Assembly (NCBI GenBank): GCA_025997475.1
Contig: BNUQ01000001.1
Coordinates: 59,073-123,072, forward strand
Source of the DNA: Planctomycetales bacterium
GTDB lineage: Bacteria > Planctomycetota > SZUA-567
Length of the DNA stretch: 64,000 bases
Direction: 5' to 3'
Shown in pieces: positions 1-8,875 of the stretch. Position numbers and translations under genes: made by a program. The notes under the pieces were generated by a model. That model was given only the letters and a program-made list of their open reading frames with translations. It was not told the DNA's origin and did not search any database. Each line of letters starts with the position of its first letter. Positions within the stretch are counted from its first letter, which is position 1.

Positions 1-1
1 C

Positions 2-2887
2 AACCGTCAAAGGGACACTTACCCCCCCCCCCCCCCGTTTTTCACAAACAGATATAATTTAGCGTATTGCAACAGCAATCACCGGTCGCCGCACGGGCGG
101 ACGCGGTTCCCGCTTCTAACCATTCTTACCCTCACGCTCCTGACCATCGCCGGCATCGGCGAAGTTCGCGCGGCAAACGGCACCGCCGGCAGGAACGGCA
201 CCGCCGGCGATAACGGTGATAATGGCACATCCGCTCCTGGCGGTAGTGCTACCAGCGGTATGCCCGGCGGTAACGGCGAGAGCGGCGGCGATGGTAGCGA
301 CAACGGCAATGGCGGTATCGGCGGTAAAGGCGGTAATGGCGGCAACGGCGGCAACGGTGTCGATGTTATTTGGGACAACCTATCGGGCACAACGGTTTCT
401 GGCGCTTTCATCTTGAGCGGCGGCAATGGCGCTTCCGGCGGTAATGGTGGCAACGGTGGCGACGGAGGGCGCGGCGATGGTAGCGGTTCCGCCGGTCTTG
501 GCGGGAGTGGCGGCAACGGCGGCAACGGCGGTAACGGCGGCAGTGCCATTATCAATAATTCTGGAACAATTGAGGGCAGTATCGTCTTGTCCGGCGGTAA
601 TGCCGGCGGCGGCGGTCGTGGCGGACAAGGCGGCAATAGTGGCGACGGTAAACCGGCGAGCGACGGAAAGGACGGTCGTGCCGGGACCCGCGGTTCTGCC
701 CAATTGAATAATGAAGGAACTATAAATCTCACCGGCAATTCGACGCTTGGCGATTTGACCAACCGCGCGAGTGGGGTCATCAACATCAACAACAGCATCA
801 CGTTAAACACCGGCTCGACCATCATTAACCACGGTAATATCAACATCGCGGTCGGCGAAACCACCGCGCTGAACGGCGCGGGTATAATCACCACCGTATT
901 GAACGGCACCGGCTCCGTCAAGATTGACGGCACGTTAAATGTCGCCAATTTCACGAACAATAGCAACATCAACATCAGTAACACCGGCACGTTAAGCACG
1001 GCGTCAGACCTCACCAACAACGGCAATATCAACATCACGACGGGAACCGCCACGCTGAACGGCTCCGGCGGATTGCGCCAATTGACCGGCTCCGGCTCTG
1101 TCAATATTGCCGGCACGTTAAACACCGTCTATATCGCCAACCGTAGCAATATCAATCTTCTTAACGGCGGAAATTTAGGTGCCGATGCATATTTCAGCAA
1201 CGACGGTAATATCAACGTCGCGGCGGGCAATACGGCAACGCTAACCATTGCCGGCGGCAACTTGACCGGTTCCGGCTACGTCAACATCTCCGGCACCCTT
1301 AATACCGGCACCCTTACGAACAACAGCAATATCAATTTCAACGGCGGTGTAATGGCGGTAACCGGCAACTATGATGGCGGCACCGGCACGCATAATTTTA
1401 ACCTGCGCAATTACGCGAAGGACGGCGCGACCGGCGCGGGTGGCGATTCCGCTATCGTAACCATTAGCGTCACCGGCAGTTTCGACAACTCGAAAATCAA
1501 ACTGGCTGACGCCAGTAAAGGCAGTTATTATTTGTTCGACAAAGGCGGTAACGCCAATACCGCGGCGCTGGTCAGCGCGAATACCAACACTATGAGAAAA
1601 TTCGTCGGTCGCGCCGACGGCGACAAACTTTACGCAGACGTATCGACTAACACCGGCGGCATACTCGACGCGGCAAACGGGGCGTCATCGTCGAACGCCG
1701 GTCTTGGCGGCGCGTTGGCTGAGATGATTGACCGTGAAATTTTGCCGCAAGATATTTCGGACGCGCTGTTCGCGCAAGCCGACCGCGGCGCGGCGGCGTT
1801 CGGACACGCGGTGAGCGAGTTAAACCACACCAACGTCGGCACGGCGACGGCGCAGGTCGTCCGCTCCGCGTCGCAACAATTCAACACCGCGCTCGGACAG
1901 GTCTTCGGTAGTGATTTCGCGGCGCAAACCGACGCCCGCACTTCGCGTATCGGCTCCGTTTCGCGCTCGCGCGCTTCGCTCGGCGGCTATGGAAGCACGG
2001 CATCCGGCTATGATTCGGGTTACGGCTACGGTTACGGGTCGCGTTACGCCGACCGGCATTTCACCGGTTTTGCCAAGGTCTATGGCGGTTTCGGCGCGCA
2101 GGGCTCCAACCGCGACGCGGCGGGTTACGAGTTTGGCGGCGTGGGCGTGCTTGCCGGCATCGGTTATCAGTTCGCCAAAGAATTGGAATTCGGCGGACTT
2201 TTGGGCTATGCCTACAACGACGCCACGACCCACGACGGTTACGGCGACTCGACCGACAACGTGTTGCGCCTCGGCGCCTACGGCAATTACCAATGGGGCA
2301 ATTTCTTTTTCAACAGCGCCCCGACTTTCGCGGCGCATATGTTGAAAAGCCGGCGGCAGATTGCGTTTATGAAGCGGACGGCGGTGGCGGAGCGCGGCGG
2401 TTGGGATTTCGCTTGGTATAACCGCGCGGGCTACACGTTTGAGTTGCCGCAAAAGTATTTTATCACGCCGTCGTTTGCCATTTCGCCGTCGTATATGCAC
2501 GACCCGGAATACACCGAAACCGGCGCGGGGAGCGCGAACTTAAAAGTCGAGGAATACGGCAGTTGGTCGGTGTTGCAAAATCTCGAAGCGCGCTTCGGCA
2601 AAGTGTGGTTCGGGCGCGGCGACCTTTACGCGGTGGTGCCGGAATTGTGGGTCGGGTGGGAACACGAATATCTGAGTAGCAACGACGCGACGGTGGCGTT
2701 CGCGGCGGTGCCGGGGAATAAATGGAACGCGCCGATAAAAGACCTCGCCGCCGACCGCGCGACGTTCGGCTTGGGGCTGACGGTGGATTTCTTCGACTAT
2801 TGCCAACTGAACGCCCGCTATGACCAGAAAATATGGGACGGCGGCAGTAGTTCGACCTTTACGCTGTCGGCGAACGCGAGGTTTTAA
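2..2887 (+). CDS. autotransporter with Gly/Asn-rich passenger, 5' end not in window
   Basis: Surface protein secreted by the type V route. The first ATG is at 260, but the same frame is open back to base 2 and encodes a signal peptide upstream of that ATG: a basic stretch (HRSPHGRTRF, codons from 80), a hydrophobic core (PLLTILTLTLLTIAGIG) and a likely cut after EVRA. No ATG/GTG/TTG lies in frame upstream, so the start is probably beyond the window, or the frame depends on the C tract at 22-36. After the signal come about 150 residues of GGN/GGX repeats. Next is a long repetitive passenger with NNGNINI/TLNGSG-type units, expected to form a beta-helix. The last ~280 residues, with many GYGYG and aromatic strands, look like the autotransporter barrel and end in ANARF, with the terminal Phe typical of outer-membrane proteins. 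The ligand or role is unknown. Confidence 0.85.
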   Translation, partial: NRQRDTYPPPPPFFTNRYNLAYCNSNHRSPHGRTRFPLLTILTLTLLTIAGIGEVRAANGTAGRNGTAGDNGDNGTSAPGGSATSGMPGGNGESGGDGSDNGNGGIGGKGGNGGNGGNGVDVIWDNLSGTTVSGAFILSGGNGASGGNGGNGGDGGRGDGSGSAGLGGSGGNGGNGGNGGSAIINNSGTIEGSIVLSGGNAGGGGRGGQGGNSGDGKPASDGKDGRAGTRGSAQLNNEGTINLTGNSTLGDLTNRASGVININNSITLNTGSTIINHGNINIAVGETTALNGAGIITTVLNGTGSVKIDGTLNVANFTNNSNINISNTGTLSTASDLTNNGNINITTGTATLNGSGGLRQLTGSGSVNIAGTLNTVYIANRSNINLLNGGNLGADAYFSNDGNINVAAGNTATLTIAGGNLTGSGYVNISGTLNTGTLTNNSNINFNGGVMAVTGNYDGGTGTHNFNLRNYAKDGATGAGGDSAIVTISVTGSFDNSKIKLADASKGSYYLFDKGGNANTAALVSANTNTMRKFVGRADGDKLYADVSTNTGGILDAANGASSSNAGLGGALAEMIDREILPQDISDALFAQADRGAAAFGHAVSELNHTNVGTATAQVVRSASQQFNTALGQVFGSDFAAQTDARTSRIGSVSRSRASLGGYGSTASGYDSGYGYGYGSRYADRHFTGFAKVYGGFGAQGSNRDAAGYEFGGVGVLAGIGYQFAKELEFGGLLGYAYNDATTHDGYGDSTDNVLRLGAYGNYQWGNFFFNSAPTFAAHMLKSRRQIAFMKRTAVAERGGWDFAWYNRAGYTFELPQKYFITPSFAISPSYMHDPEYTETGAGSANLKVEEYGSWSVLQNLEARFGKVWFGRGDLYAVVPELWVGWEHEYLSSNDATVAFAAVPGNKWNAPIKDLAADRATFGLGLTVDFFDYCQLNARYDQKIWDGGSSSTFTLSANARF
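22..36. repeat. poly-C tract (15 C)
   Basis: Fifteen consecutive C residues lie just upstream of, or inside, the 5' end of the autotransporter reading frame, 17 bases before a TATAAT (53-58). Homopolymers of this kind slip during replication and are a classic phase-variation device for surface proteins. The frame crosses the tract without a stop, so the tract could act as a coding switch or by altering promoter spacing. An assembly artefact is also possible because such tracts are hard to sequence. Confidence 0.75.
53..58 (+). promoter_or_regulatory. possible -10 box upstream of autotransporter
   Basis: A perfect TATAAT is followed about 7 bases later by a plausible start point. The -35 position would fall inside the C tract, so no -35 box can be recognised. 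Support is weak because the coding frame is open through this site. Confidence 0.25.
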
Positions 2888-2892
2888 GAGCC

Positions 2893-2956
2893 GAGTTGAG
2901 AGTTGAGAAAAATAAAATTCCACTTTCTCAACTCTCAACTTTCAACTCTCAACTCT
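2893..2956. repeat. 7-mer-arm inverted repeat (family i)
   Basis: GTTGAGAGTTGAGAAA is followed after a short AT-rich spacer by TTTCTCAACTCTCAAC and further TCAACTC units. It starts 6 bases after the autotransporter stop and could act as its terminator. From here to the L4 start I see no gene, only A-rich sequence and the putative promoter at 3138-3165. Confidence 0.7.
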
Positions 2957-3137
2957 GCTCTTTCCCGTCGCCGAAAAAATCGCCGCCGCGCGGCAATTTT
3001 ATTCGGAATAAGGTGTTCACGTTGCATCGCCGCGGCGCGCGTTATGCCGGAAAAAGCCGGAAAAACCGGCGTTTTTCGCGATGTTGGCGCGTCGCGAAAA
3101 AAAAATCCCGCGCGGCGAAAAAAAACAAAAAAATCTA

Positions 3138-3165
3138 TTGCGGGGCGTTGGGTTTTTTATATTAT
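3138..3165 (+). promoter_or_regulatory. putative promoter of the ribosomal operon
   Basis: TTGCGG (3138-3143), a 16-base spacer and TATTAT (3160-3165) lie about 115 bases before the L4 start, after a long A-rich stretch. This is the best sigma-70-like match in the gap between the autotransporter and rplD. S10 and L3 are not upstream, so the operon should begin here. Confidence 0.35.
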
Positions 3166-3279
3166 CTTCGCCTCACGAATTTAACGCGCCGGAAAAACGG
3201 GTGCGCAGAAAATAACGACGCGGTTACGCGGTGTCCGCCGAGCGGTTGCGGACGCTATTTTTTTTCGGGAACGAGAACG

Positions 3280-3903
3280 ATGGAACTTTCTGTCTATAAC
3301 CAACAGGGCGAGCCGGTCGAGACGATTAGTTTTGACGAGTCGTGTCTCGGCAAGTTTGTCAATTATGATTTGTTGCACCAGGCGATTGTCGCTTTTCAGG
3401 CGAACCAACGTTTGGGGACGCATTACACGAAAAACCGTCGCGCGATTATCTGTCGCAAAGGCAAACCGTTTAAGCAAAAAGGCACTGGCAACGCGCGTAT
3501 GGGTTATCGCGGTCGTGTGGGTAGTCGCGGCGGCGCCGTGGCGCACGGACCGAAACCGCGCGATTATCGTTTAGATATGCCTCGTCAAGCCAAAAGAGCC
3601 GCGTTGAAAAGCGCTTTGCTCGGCAAACTGCGTGAACAAGAAGTCGTCGTGGTCAATAGTTTGCCGGTCGGCGAACAACCGAAAACCAAAGAAATCGCGA
3701 CGGTGATTAAAAATCTGAAAATCGACCGCTCGTGTTTATTGGTAACGTCGGGCTACAACGAAAATCTTTACAAGAGCGTGCGCAATCTGCCGCGGGTGGA
3801 AATCCTGCCGCTGACGGATTTACACGCTTACGCCGTGTTGAAACCCGACCGCCTACTTTTCACCAAAGAGGCGTTGCTCGCCGTTTCGCAGGAGGTCAAA
3901 TAA
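3280..3903 (+). CDS. rplD: 50S ribosomal protein L4
   Basis: Primary 23S rRNA-binding protein lining the exit tunnel. The 207-aa length is normal for L4. The diagnostic basic loop KGTGNARMG sits near residues 65-75, followed by GAVAHGPKPRDY. The frame is open further upstream, but the ATG at 3280 follows GGGAACGAGA and gives the family length, so I chose it. It is the first gene of the cluster: S10 and L3, which usually precede it, are missing here. Its stop overlaps the rplW start (TAATG), which suggests translational coupling. In other bacteria L4 can also repress its own operon; nothing here shows that. Confidence 0.95.
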   Translation: MELSVYNQQGEPVETISFDESCLGKFVNYDLLHQAIVAFQANQRLGTHYTKNRRAIICRKGKPFKQKGTGNARMGYRGRVGSRGGAVAHGPKPRDYRLDMPRQAKRAALKSALLGKLREQEVVVVNSLPVGEQPKTKEIATVIKNLKIDRSCLLVTSGYNENLYKSVRNLPRVEILPLTDLHAYAVLKPDRLLFTKEALLAVSQEVK

Positions 3904-4184
3904 TGAACGCGCAAAATATCATTAAATATCCTTACGTTTCCGAAAAAGCCACCGATTGCACGACGAAACATAATGTCTATGTCTTTGTCGTCGCGAACGA
4001 CGCGACGAAAGACGATGTGCGGGCGGCGGTGAAAGAAATGTGGGACGTAACGCCGGTCGGCGTGCGCACGCTATACACGAATCCGAAAAAACGGCGGCGC
4101 GGCGCGAAAGTCGGTTACACCGCTTCGATTAAAAAAGCGTTCGTGCGGTTGCGGGAAAACGAGACGATTTCCATTCTGAAATAA
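3903..4184 (+). CDS. rplW: 50S ribosomal protein L23
   Basis: Tunnel-exit protein that docks trigger factor and SRP. It is 93 aa, with the family opening IIKYPYVSEKAT and the basic NPKKRRRGAKVGYT loop that contacts 23S rRNA. The ATG at 3903 shares its A with the rplD stop codon; an upstream in-frame start would give an extension overlapping rplD and was rejected. It is followed by a 56-base gap before rplB. Confidence 0.95.
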   Translation: MNAQNIIKYPYVSEKATDCTTKHNVYVFVVANDATKDDVRAAVKEMWDVTPVGVRTLYTNPKKRRRGAKVGYTASIKKAFVRLRENETISILK

Positions 4185-4240
4185 AAATTTTTAGCCGCGC
4201 TTCTCGCGCTTGACGGCTTGAAAAAAAAGACAGGTTGAAA

Positions 4241-5074
4241 ATGGGTATTAAAAAATTTAATCCGTTGACGCCTTCGTTGCGGCAGATGACGAAGTTGGAT
4301 TACGCGGAAATCACGACCGACGAGCCGGAAAAAACGTTGACCGAAACGCTGGTGCCGACCGGTGGGCGTAATAATCGCGGTTTGATTACGTGTCGTCATA
4401 AAGGTTCCGGCGCGAAGCGCCTGTATCGGCAAATTGATTTTAAGCGCCTCGACCGCGACGGCGTCGAAGCGAAAGTGGCGACGATTGAATATGACCCTAA
4501 CCGAACGGCGAATATCGCGCTGTTGCATTACACCGACGGCGTTAAGCGTTACATTCTCGCGCCGAAAGGGTTGAAAGTCGGAATGCGCGTGACGAACGGG
4601 GAAAAAGCCGAGCCGGAAGTCGGTAATTGTTTGCCGTTGCAAAATATCCCGCTCGGTTTGCAAATTCATAATATCGAATTGAACCCGGGGCAGGGCGGCA
4701 AGTTTGTGCGTTCGGCGGGAATGGCGGCGACGTTGATGGCGAAAGAGCAGTATTTGGCGATTTTATTGATGCCGTCGGGTGAAATGCGTAAAGTCGATAT
4801 TCGCTGTCGGGCGACGATTGGCGTGGTCGGCAACGAAGACCAGGCGATGGTCAATATCGGCAAAGCCGGACGGACGCGCCATATGGGGATTCGTCCGACG
4901 GTTCGCGGTAGCACGATGAACCCGATTGACCACCCGCTCGGCGGTGGCGAAGGTCGGCGCGCCGGCGGCAAACATTTCTGCAGTCCGACGGGCGTGTATG
5001 CTCGCGGCGGCAAAACTCGTAATCGCAAAGCATTGAGCAATAAAATGATTATCAGTCGGCGGAAAAAGAAATAG
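4241..5074 (+). CDS. rplB: 50S ribosomal protein L2
   Basis: Core protein at the peptidyl-transferase centre and subunit interface. It is 277 aa and begins [12 protein letters not shown], like the usual MAIRKYKPTTPG. An OB/SH3 body is followed by the conserved C-terminal [12 protein letters not shown] and [11 protein letters not shown] stretch. The ATG at 4241 follows AAGACAGG; a TTG two codons earlier is less likely. It lies between rplW and rpsS as in most S10-type operons. Confidence 0.96.
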   Translation: MGIKKFNPLTPSLRQMTKLDYAEITTDEPEKTLTETLVPTGGRNNRGLITCRHKGSGAKRLYRQIDFKRLDRDGVEAKVATIEYDPNRTANIALLHYTDGVKRYILAPKGLKVGMRVTNGEKAEPEVGNCLPLQNIPLGLQIHNIELNPGQGGKFVRSAGMAATLMAKEQYLAILLMPSGEMRKVDIRCRATIGVVGNEDQAMVNIGKAGRTRHMGIRPTVRGSTMNPIDHPLGGGEGRRAGGKHFCSPTGVYARGGKTRNRKALSNKMIISRRKKK

Positions 5075-5115
5075 TAAATATAAGGGTGTGGGATTGGGAG
5101 TTCGGAGCAATCTGA

Positions 5116-5156
5116 AATTCTTAATTCTTAATTCTTAATTCTCAATTAGGAATTGA
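5116..5156. repeat. 7-mer tandem arm, single (family i)
   Basis: Tandem TTAATTC units (AATTCTTAATTCTTAATT...) fill the rplB-rpsS gap. Only one arm of the usual inverted pair is evident, so it may be a decayed copy. Confidence 0.6.
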
Positions 5157-5159
5157 ACG

Positions 5160-5429
5160 ATGGGACGTTCTACGAAAAAAGGACCTTACGTTGACGATAA
5201 GTTGTTCGGCAAGGTCATTAAGCAAAAGCAAAAGGGCGCACGGGAGCCGATTAAGACGTGGGCGCGGGCTTGCACGATTGTGCCGGAATTTGTCGGGCAT
5301 AACTTTAATGTCCACGACGGGCATAAATTCGTCGGGCTGTTCGTTACCGAAGCGATGGTCGGGCACAAATTGGGCGAATTTGCGATTACGCGCACCTATC
5401 ACGGTCATAGCGGCAACAACAAAAGTTAG
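5160..5429 (+). CDS. rpsS: 30S ribosomal protein S19
   Basis: Binds the 16S 3' domain with S13 near the A site. It is 89 aa with the classic [12 protein letters not shown] start, [16 protein letters not shown] and the [15 protein letters not shown] segment. The ATG at 5160 is preceded by AGGAATTGA. The order L2-S19-L22 is standard. The gene is flanked on both sides by AATTAAG/AATTAAC repeat debris, unusual inside a tightly packed ribosomal operon. Confidence 0.96.
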   Translation: MGRSTKKGPYVDDKLFGKVIKQKQKGAREPIKTWARACTIVPEFVGHNFNVHDGHKFVGLFVTEAMVGHKLGEFAITRTYHGHSGNNKS

Positions 5430-5466
5430 TTAAGAATTAACAATTAGGAATTGAGGATATAGCACA

Positions 5467-5805
5467 ATGTCATATTTGGCGAAACATCGTGGCGCTCCGC
5501 TCAGTCCGCGCAAAGCCCGCTTGATTATTGATTTGATTCGCGGCAAGGATTTGGGGATGGCGTTGTCGATTTTGCAGTTCGCGCCGCAACGCGCCGCGAA
5601 ATTGCTCTATAAAGTGGTGCGTAGCGCGCAAGCCAACGCCGAAAATTTGGGCGTGGAAGACGTTGATAAATTGTATGTGTCGAAAGCGTGGGTGGACGAA
5701 AGTTTTCGGATTAAGCGTTTTCGTCCGCGCTCGCGCGGTATGGCTAATCCTTACGTTCGCCGCCGGAGCCACTTGTGCGTCGAGTTGGATGTGCGCGGGG
5801 AATAA
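5467..5805 (+). CDS. rplV: 50S ribosomal protein L22
   Basis: Exit-tunnel protein, 112 aa. It shows SPRKARLIIDLIRGK near the N terminus, AQANAENLG in the middle, and a basic beta-hairpin FRIKRFRPRSRGMANPYVRRRSH that reaches into the tunnel wall. The start follows GAGGATATAGCAC. It lies between rpsS and rpsC as expected. Confidence 0.95.
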   Translation: MSYLAKHRGAPLSPRKARLIIDLIRGKDLGMALSILQFAPQRAAKLLYKVVRSAQANAENLGVEDVDKLYVSKAWVDESFRIKRFRPRSRGMANPYVRRRSHLCVELDVRGE

Positions 5806-5863
5806 ATTCAGATAAGGTCTTATCAAAGAAAATTTTCAGTTGCGGAAAACATAGGATTATCAG

Positions 5864-6514
5864 ATGGGACAGAAAGTTCATCCAATCGGGTTTCGGACGG
5901 GAGTAACGCGGGATTGGGAATCGCGCTGGTATGCCGACAAACAGCATTTCGGGCAATACATCTGCGAGGACTTCAACATCCGCAAATACGTCAATAAAAA
6001 TCTCGCGGCGGCGAATATCGCCAAGACCGAGATTGAGCGCGACCAAAATGAAATCGAAGTAATTATCCACGCGGCGCGTCCCGGTTTGGTCATCGGGCGG
6101 CGTGGTTCGGAAGTCGATAAAATTCGTGGCGACCTGCGGAAAATCGCCGGTGGACGCAATATCCAGATTAAAATTCGTGAAGTCCAGCAACCGGAACTTA
6201 ATTCGCAATTGGTCGCGGCGGGTATCGCGGAACAAATAGTCAAGCGCGTTAATTATCGCCGCGCGATTAAAAAAGCGGTGGAAACTTGCGTTAATGCCGG
6301 CGCGTTCGGCGTGAAAGTGCGGGTCGCGGGGCGGCTTGCGGGGGCGGAAATTGCCCGCGCCGACGGTTACACGGTCGGCAACTTGCCGTTGCAGAAATTG
6401 CGGGCGATTATCGATTACGGTTTCGCCGAAGCGGCGACGACCGTCGGCAACATCGGGATTAAAGTTTGGATTTACAAAGGCGATGTCGATACGGTCGCCA
6501 AGGAGAGTAAATAA
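5864..6514 (+). CDS. rpsC: 30S ribosomal protein S3
   Basis: Part of the mRNA entry tunnel and helicase activity. It is 216 aa and begins GQKVHPIGFRTGV. The type-2 KH domain contains VIGRRGSEVDKIRGDL (about residues 80-95), and the C-terminal S3 domain has VKVRVAGRLAGAEIARAD. The C terminus is shorter than in E. coli, which is common. The stop overlaps the L16 start (TAATG). Confidence 0.96.
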   Translation: MGQKVHPIGFRTGVTRDWESRWYADKQHFGQYICEDFNIRKYVNKNLAAANIAKTEIERDQNEIEVIIHAARPGLVIGRRGSEVDKIRGDLRKIAGGRNIQIKIREVQQPELNSQLVAAGIAEQIVKRVNYRRAIKKAVETCVNAGAFGVKVRVAGRLAGAEIARADGYTVGNLPLQKLRAIIDYGFAEAATTVGNIGIKVWIYKGDVDTVAKESK

Positions 6515-6936
6515 TGCCAGCGAATATGCCGAGACAGGTCAAGCACCGCAAAATGCAGAAACGGCGCATTCGCGGCAAAGCGACCACAAATAATACGGTG
6601 GCTTTCGGCGATTACGGAATTCAATCGCTCGAAACCGGACGGGTAACGTCGCAACAAATTGAGGCGGCGCGGGTGGCGGCGAACCGGTTGTTGGGACGGA
6701 GCGGCAAGATTTTTATCCGCATTTTCCCGCAACGTTCGGCGACGGCGCAACCGGCGGAAACCCGTATGGGCAAGGGTAAAGGCGATATTGAGTATTGGTA
6801 TGCGGAGGTCAAGCCAGGCACGGTGATGTTTGAGATTGCCGGCGTGGATAAAGTGTTGGCGCAACAGGCGTTTCGTCGGCAGGCGTATAAGTTGCCGGTA
6901 AAAACGTGTATGACGGAACGGAGGCATACGGTATGA
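6514..6936 (+). CDS. rplP: 50S ribosomal protein L16
   Basis: Sits at the A site and helps organise the peptidyl-transferase region. It is 140 aa. The N terminus is rich in basic residues (QVKHRKMQKRRIRGKA), followed by FGDYGIQSLETGRVTSQQIEAAR and IRIFPQRSATAQPAETRMGKGKG, all L16 signatures. It is coupled to S3 upstream and to L29 downstream by 4-base overlaps. Confidence 0.96.
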   Translation: MPANMPRQVKHRKMQKRRIRGKATTNNTVAFGDYGIQSLETGRVTSQQIEAARVAANRLLGRSGKIFIRIFPQRSATAQPAETRMGKGKGDIEYWYAEVKPGTVMFEIAGVDKVLAQQAFRRQAYKLPVKTCMTERRHTV

Positions 6937-7136
6937 AACCGGGCGAAATTCGGGCGATGTCCGAGGCGGCGATTTTGAGCGATATTGCCGATAAACAAAA
7001 GAAAATTTTGGAAACGCGGTGCGCGGTGGCGATGGGCGACGAAGTGAACGCGGCGGATTTGAAAAAAATGAAGCGCGATGTGGCTCGTCTTTACACGATT
7101 AAGCGGGAAAAAGAATTAAGCGAGGGCGCCAAATGA
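6933..7136 (+). CDS. rpmC: 50S ribosomal protein L29
   Basis: Small two-helix protein near the tunnel exit. It is 67 aa starting MKPGEIRAMSEA. The ATG at 6933 overlaps the L16 stop (ATGA) and follows ACGGAGG, so the longer upstream frame was rejected. The C-terminal half has the usual LKKMKRDVARLYTIKREKEL helix. It is more diverged than its neighbours and is identified partly by its position between L16 and S17. Confidence 0.9.
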   Translation: MKPGEIRAMSEAAILSDIADKQKKILETRCAVAMGDEVNAADLKKMKRDVARLYTIKREKELSEGAK

Positions 7137-7396
7137 GCGAGCAAAAACGAAATGTCCGCCGGTCGATTGTCGGCACGGTAACCAGCGACAAAATGGACAA
7201 GACCATTAAGGTTGAAGTCAATGTTTCGGTGAAACATCCGAAATATGAGAAACGGGTGAATCGCCGCTCGGTGTTCGCGGCGCACGACGAGAAGAACGAA
7301 GCGAAAAGCGGCGACCTCGTCGAAATCGAAGAAACCCGCAAATTGTCGAAAACTAAATGTTTTCGCTTGGTGAAAGTGCTGAAAAATTCCAATTAG
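7133..7396 (+). CDS. rpsQ: 30S ribosomal protein S17
   Basis: Early-assembly OB-fold protein binding 16S helix 11. It is 87 aa: RSIVGTVTSDKMDKTIKVEV, then KYEKRVNRRSVFAAHDEKNEAKSGDLVEIEETRKLSKTK, which matches the family almost motif for motif (runs given here are partial). ATG overlaps the L29 stop by four bases. Confidence 0.95.
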   Translation: MSEQKRNVRRSIVGTVTSDKMDKTIKVEVNVSVKHPKYEKRVNRRSVFAAHDEKNEAKSGDLVEIEETRKLSKTKCFRLVKVLKNSN

Positions 7397-7414
7397 CCGA
7401 AACAGGTGGTTATT

Positions 7415-7786
7415 ATGATTCAGATGCAAACCATTTTAGATGTTGCCGACAACACCGGCGCGAAAAAAGCGATGTGTATCAAGGTGTTAGGCGATACGCG
7501 CCGCCGTTATGCGTCTTTGGGCGATGTGGTGGTGTTGGCGATTAAGAAAACGATTCCGGGTTCGCCGACGATTAAACAAGGCGCGGTGGCGAAAGGGGTT
7601 ATCGTGCGGGTGAAAAAAGAAGTGAAGCGCCACGACGGTTCGTCGATTCGCTTTGACAGCAATGCGGTGGTGTTGGTTGACGGCGAAAACAATCCGCGCG
7701 GCACCCGTATATTCGGGGCGGTGGCGCGGGAGTTGCGGCAAAAGAATTTTATGAAAATCGTCTCGTTGGCGCCGGAAGTGGTGTAA
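7415..7786 (+). CDS. rplN: 50S ribosomal protein L14
   Basis: Forms the B8 intersubunit bridge. It is 123 aa, [19 protein letters not shown] at the start and [18 protein letters not shown] near the end, both diagnostic. The ATG at 7415 follows ACAGGTGG; an in-frame GTG at 7406 would add three residues and destroy the spacing, so it was not used. Confidence 0.96.
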   Translation: MIQMQTILDVADNTGAKKAMCIKVLGDTRRRYASLGDVVVLAIKKTIPGSPTIKQGAVAKGVIVRVKKEVKRHDGSSIRFDSNAVVLVDGENNPRGTRIFGAVARELRQKNFMKIVSLAPEVV

Positions 7787-7787
7787 T

Positions 7788-7875
7788 CAATTAGCAATTA
7801 ACAATTAAAAATTAACAATTCCACCATTTTTAATTGTCAGGTTGTTAATTGTAAAATTGTCAATTGTTAATTGTT
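7788..7875. repeat. 7-mer-arm inverted repeat (family i), rplN-rplX gap
   Basis: The left arm is CAATTAACAATTAAAAATTAACAATT; the right arm is AATTGTTAATTG-type units after a CCACCATTTTT core. It could fold into a long AT-rich hairpin within the operon mRNA. It begins two bases after the L14 stop and ends 25 bases before the L24 start. Confidence 0.8.
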
Positions 7876-7899
7876 CTGATTTCCGGCAGGAATAAAAAT

Positions 7900-8310
7900 A
7901 TGGCTCAGGTAGCGAAAAAAATAAAGACCAAATTGCGGGTCGGCGATTTGGTGCAACGGATTGCCGGTCGCGGGACTTCCGGCAAACGGCGCGGTGCGGC
8001 GGAAGACCGGCAACCGCGGGGTAAAATCGTTAGTATTGATTTTATGTCGGGGCGGGCGGTAGTGAGCGGTTTGAATACGGTATATCGTCACAAAAAGCGC
8101 ACCGACAAAAACGACCCGAACAGCGGCGGGCGCATCGAAAAAGAAGCGCCGATTCATTTAAGCAATTTGATGTTGGTTGACCCGACGAAAGATGAAATTA
8201 CGCGCATTGGCGCGAAAACGATTGAATTTACCGACCAAGGGAAAGCGAAAAGTCGGCGTGTCCGCGTGGCGAAATTGAGCGGCACGGAACTTCCGGGAGG
8301 CAAAAGATAA
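7900..8310 (+). CDS. rplX: 50S ribosomal protein L24, with extra loop
   Basis: Assembly initiator of the large subunit with a KOW domain. It is 136 aa, longer than the usual ~105. The KOW motif opens LRVGDLVQRIAGRG and closes GKIVSIDFMSGRAVVSGLNTVYRHKK, but about ten residues (near RGAAEDRQPR) separate the two halves where most L24 proteins have a tight turn, and the C terminus is also extended. The ATG at 7900 is preceded by CAGGAATAAAA; upstream codons lie in repeat sequence. Confidence 0.92.
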   Translation: MAQVAKKIKTKLRVGDLVQRIAGRGTSGKRRGAAEDRQPRGKIVSIDFMSGRAVVSGLNTVYRHKKRTDKNDPNSGGRIEKEAPIHLSNLMLVDPTKDEITRIGAKTIEFTDQGKAKSRRVRVAKLSGTELPGGKR

Positions 8311-8313
8311 GCA

Positions 8314-8871
8314 ATGTCGCTCAGTCAAGAAAAATATCAAAAAGAAGTCGTGCCGGCGTTGCGTGAGGAATTCGGCATCAAAAATATCAACGCGGTGCCG
8401 CGTTTGGTGAAGGTCTGTTTGAATATGGGCGTGGGCAAAGCGATTGACGAAGCCAAAGTTCTGGACGTGGCGAAAAAGGACTTGACGCTGATTGCCGGTC
8501 AGGCGGCGGCGGTAACGACGGCGAAGGTCGCGATTAGCAACTTTCATTTGCGTGAAGGGCAGAGAATTGGTTGCCGCGTTACTTTGCGCCGCCAGCGGAT
8601 GTATGAATTTATCGACCGGCTGATTAACGTGGCGATTCCGCGTATCCGCGACTTCCGCGGCGTCAAAGACCGCGCGTTCGACAAACAGGGCAATTATTCG
8701 CTTGGTATCGAGGATATTAACATTTTCCCGGAAATTAATACCGATGCGGCGGAATACAATTTGGGGATGGACGTTACGTTTGTGATTAAAAATAGCGCCG
8801 GCGCGGAACAGAGCAAGCGTTTTCTGAAATTGTTAGGGATGCCGTTCGTGGAACGGGATAAAAAGGAATAG
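8314..8871 (+). CDS. rplE: 50S ribosomal protein L5
   Basis: Binds 5S rRNA in the central protuberance. It is 185 aa, a typical length, with [38 protein letters not shown] and the [10 protein letters not shown] motif. It starts 4 bases after rplX with GGGAGGCAAAAG as its likely ribosome binding site. Confidence 0.96.
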   Translation: MSLSQEKYQKEVVPALREEFGIKNINAVPRLVKVCLNMGVGKAIDEAKVLDVAKKDLTLIAGQAAAVTTAKVAISNFHLREGQRIGCRVTLRRQRMYEFIDRLINVAIPRIRDFRGVKDRAFDKQGNYSLGIEDINIFPEINTDAAEYNLGMDVTFVIKNSAGAEQSKRFLKLLGMPFVERDKKE

Positions 8872-8875
8872 ACCA

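Noticed and set aside
79..1125. 348-aa Pro/Leu-rich frame opposite the autotransporter
   Set aside because: Product of reading GGN codons backwards (Pro/Leu/Ala repeats); no ribosome binding site.
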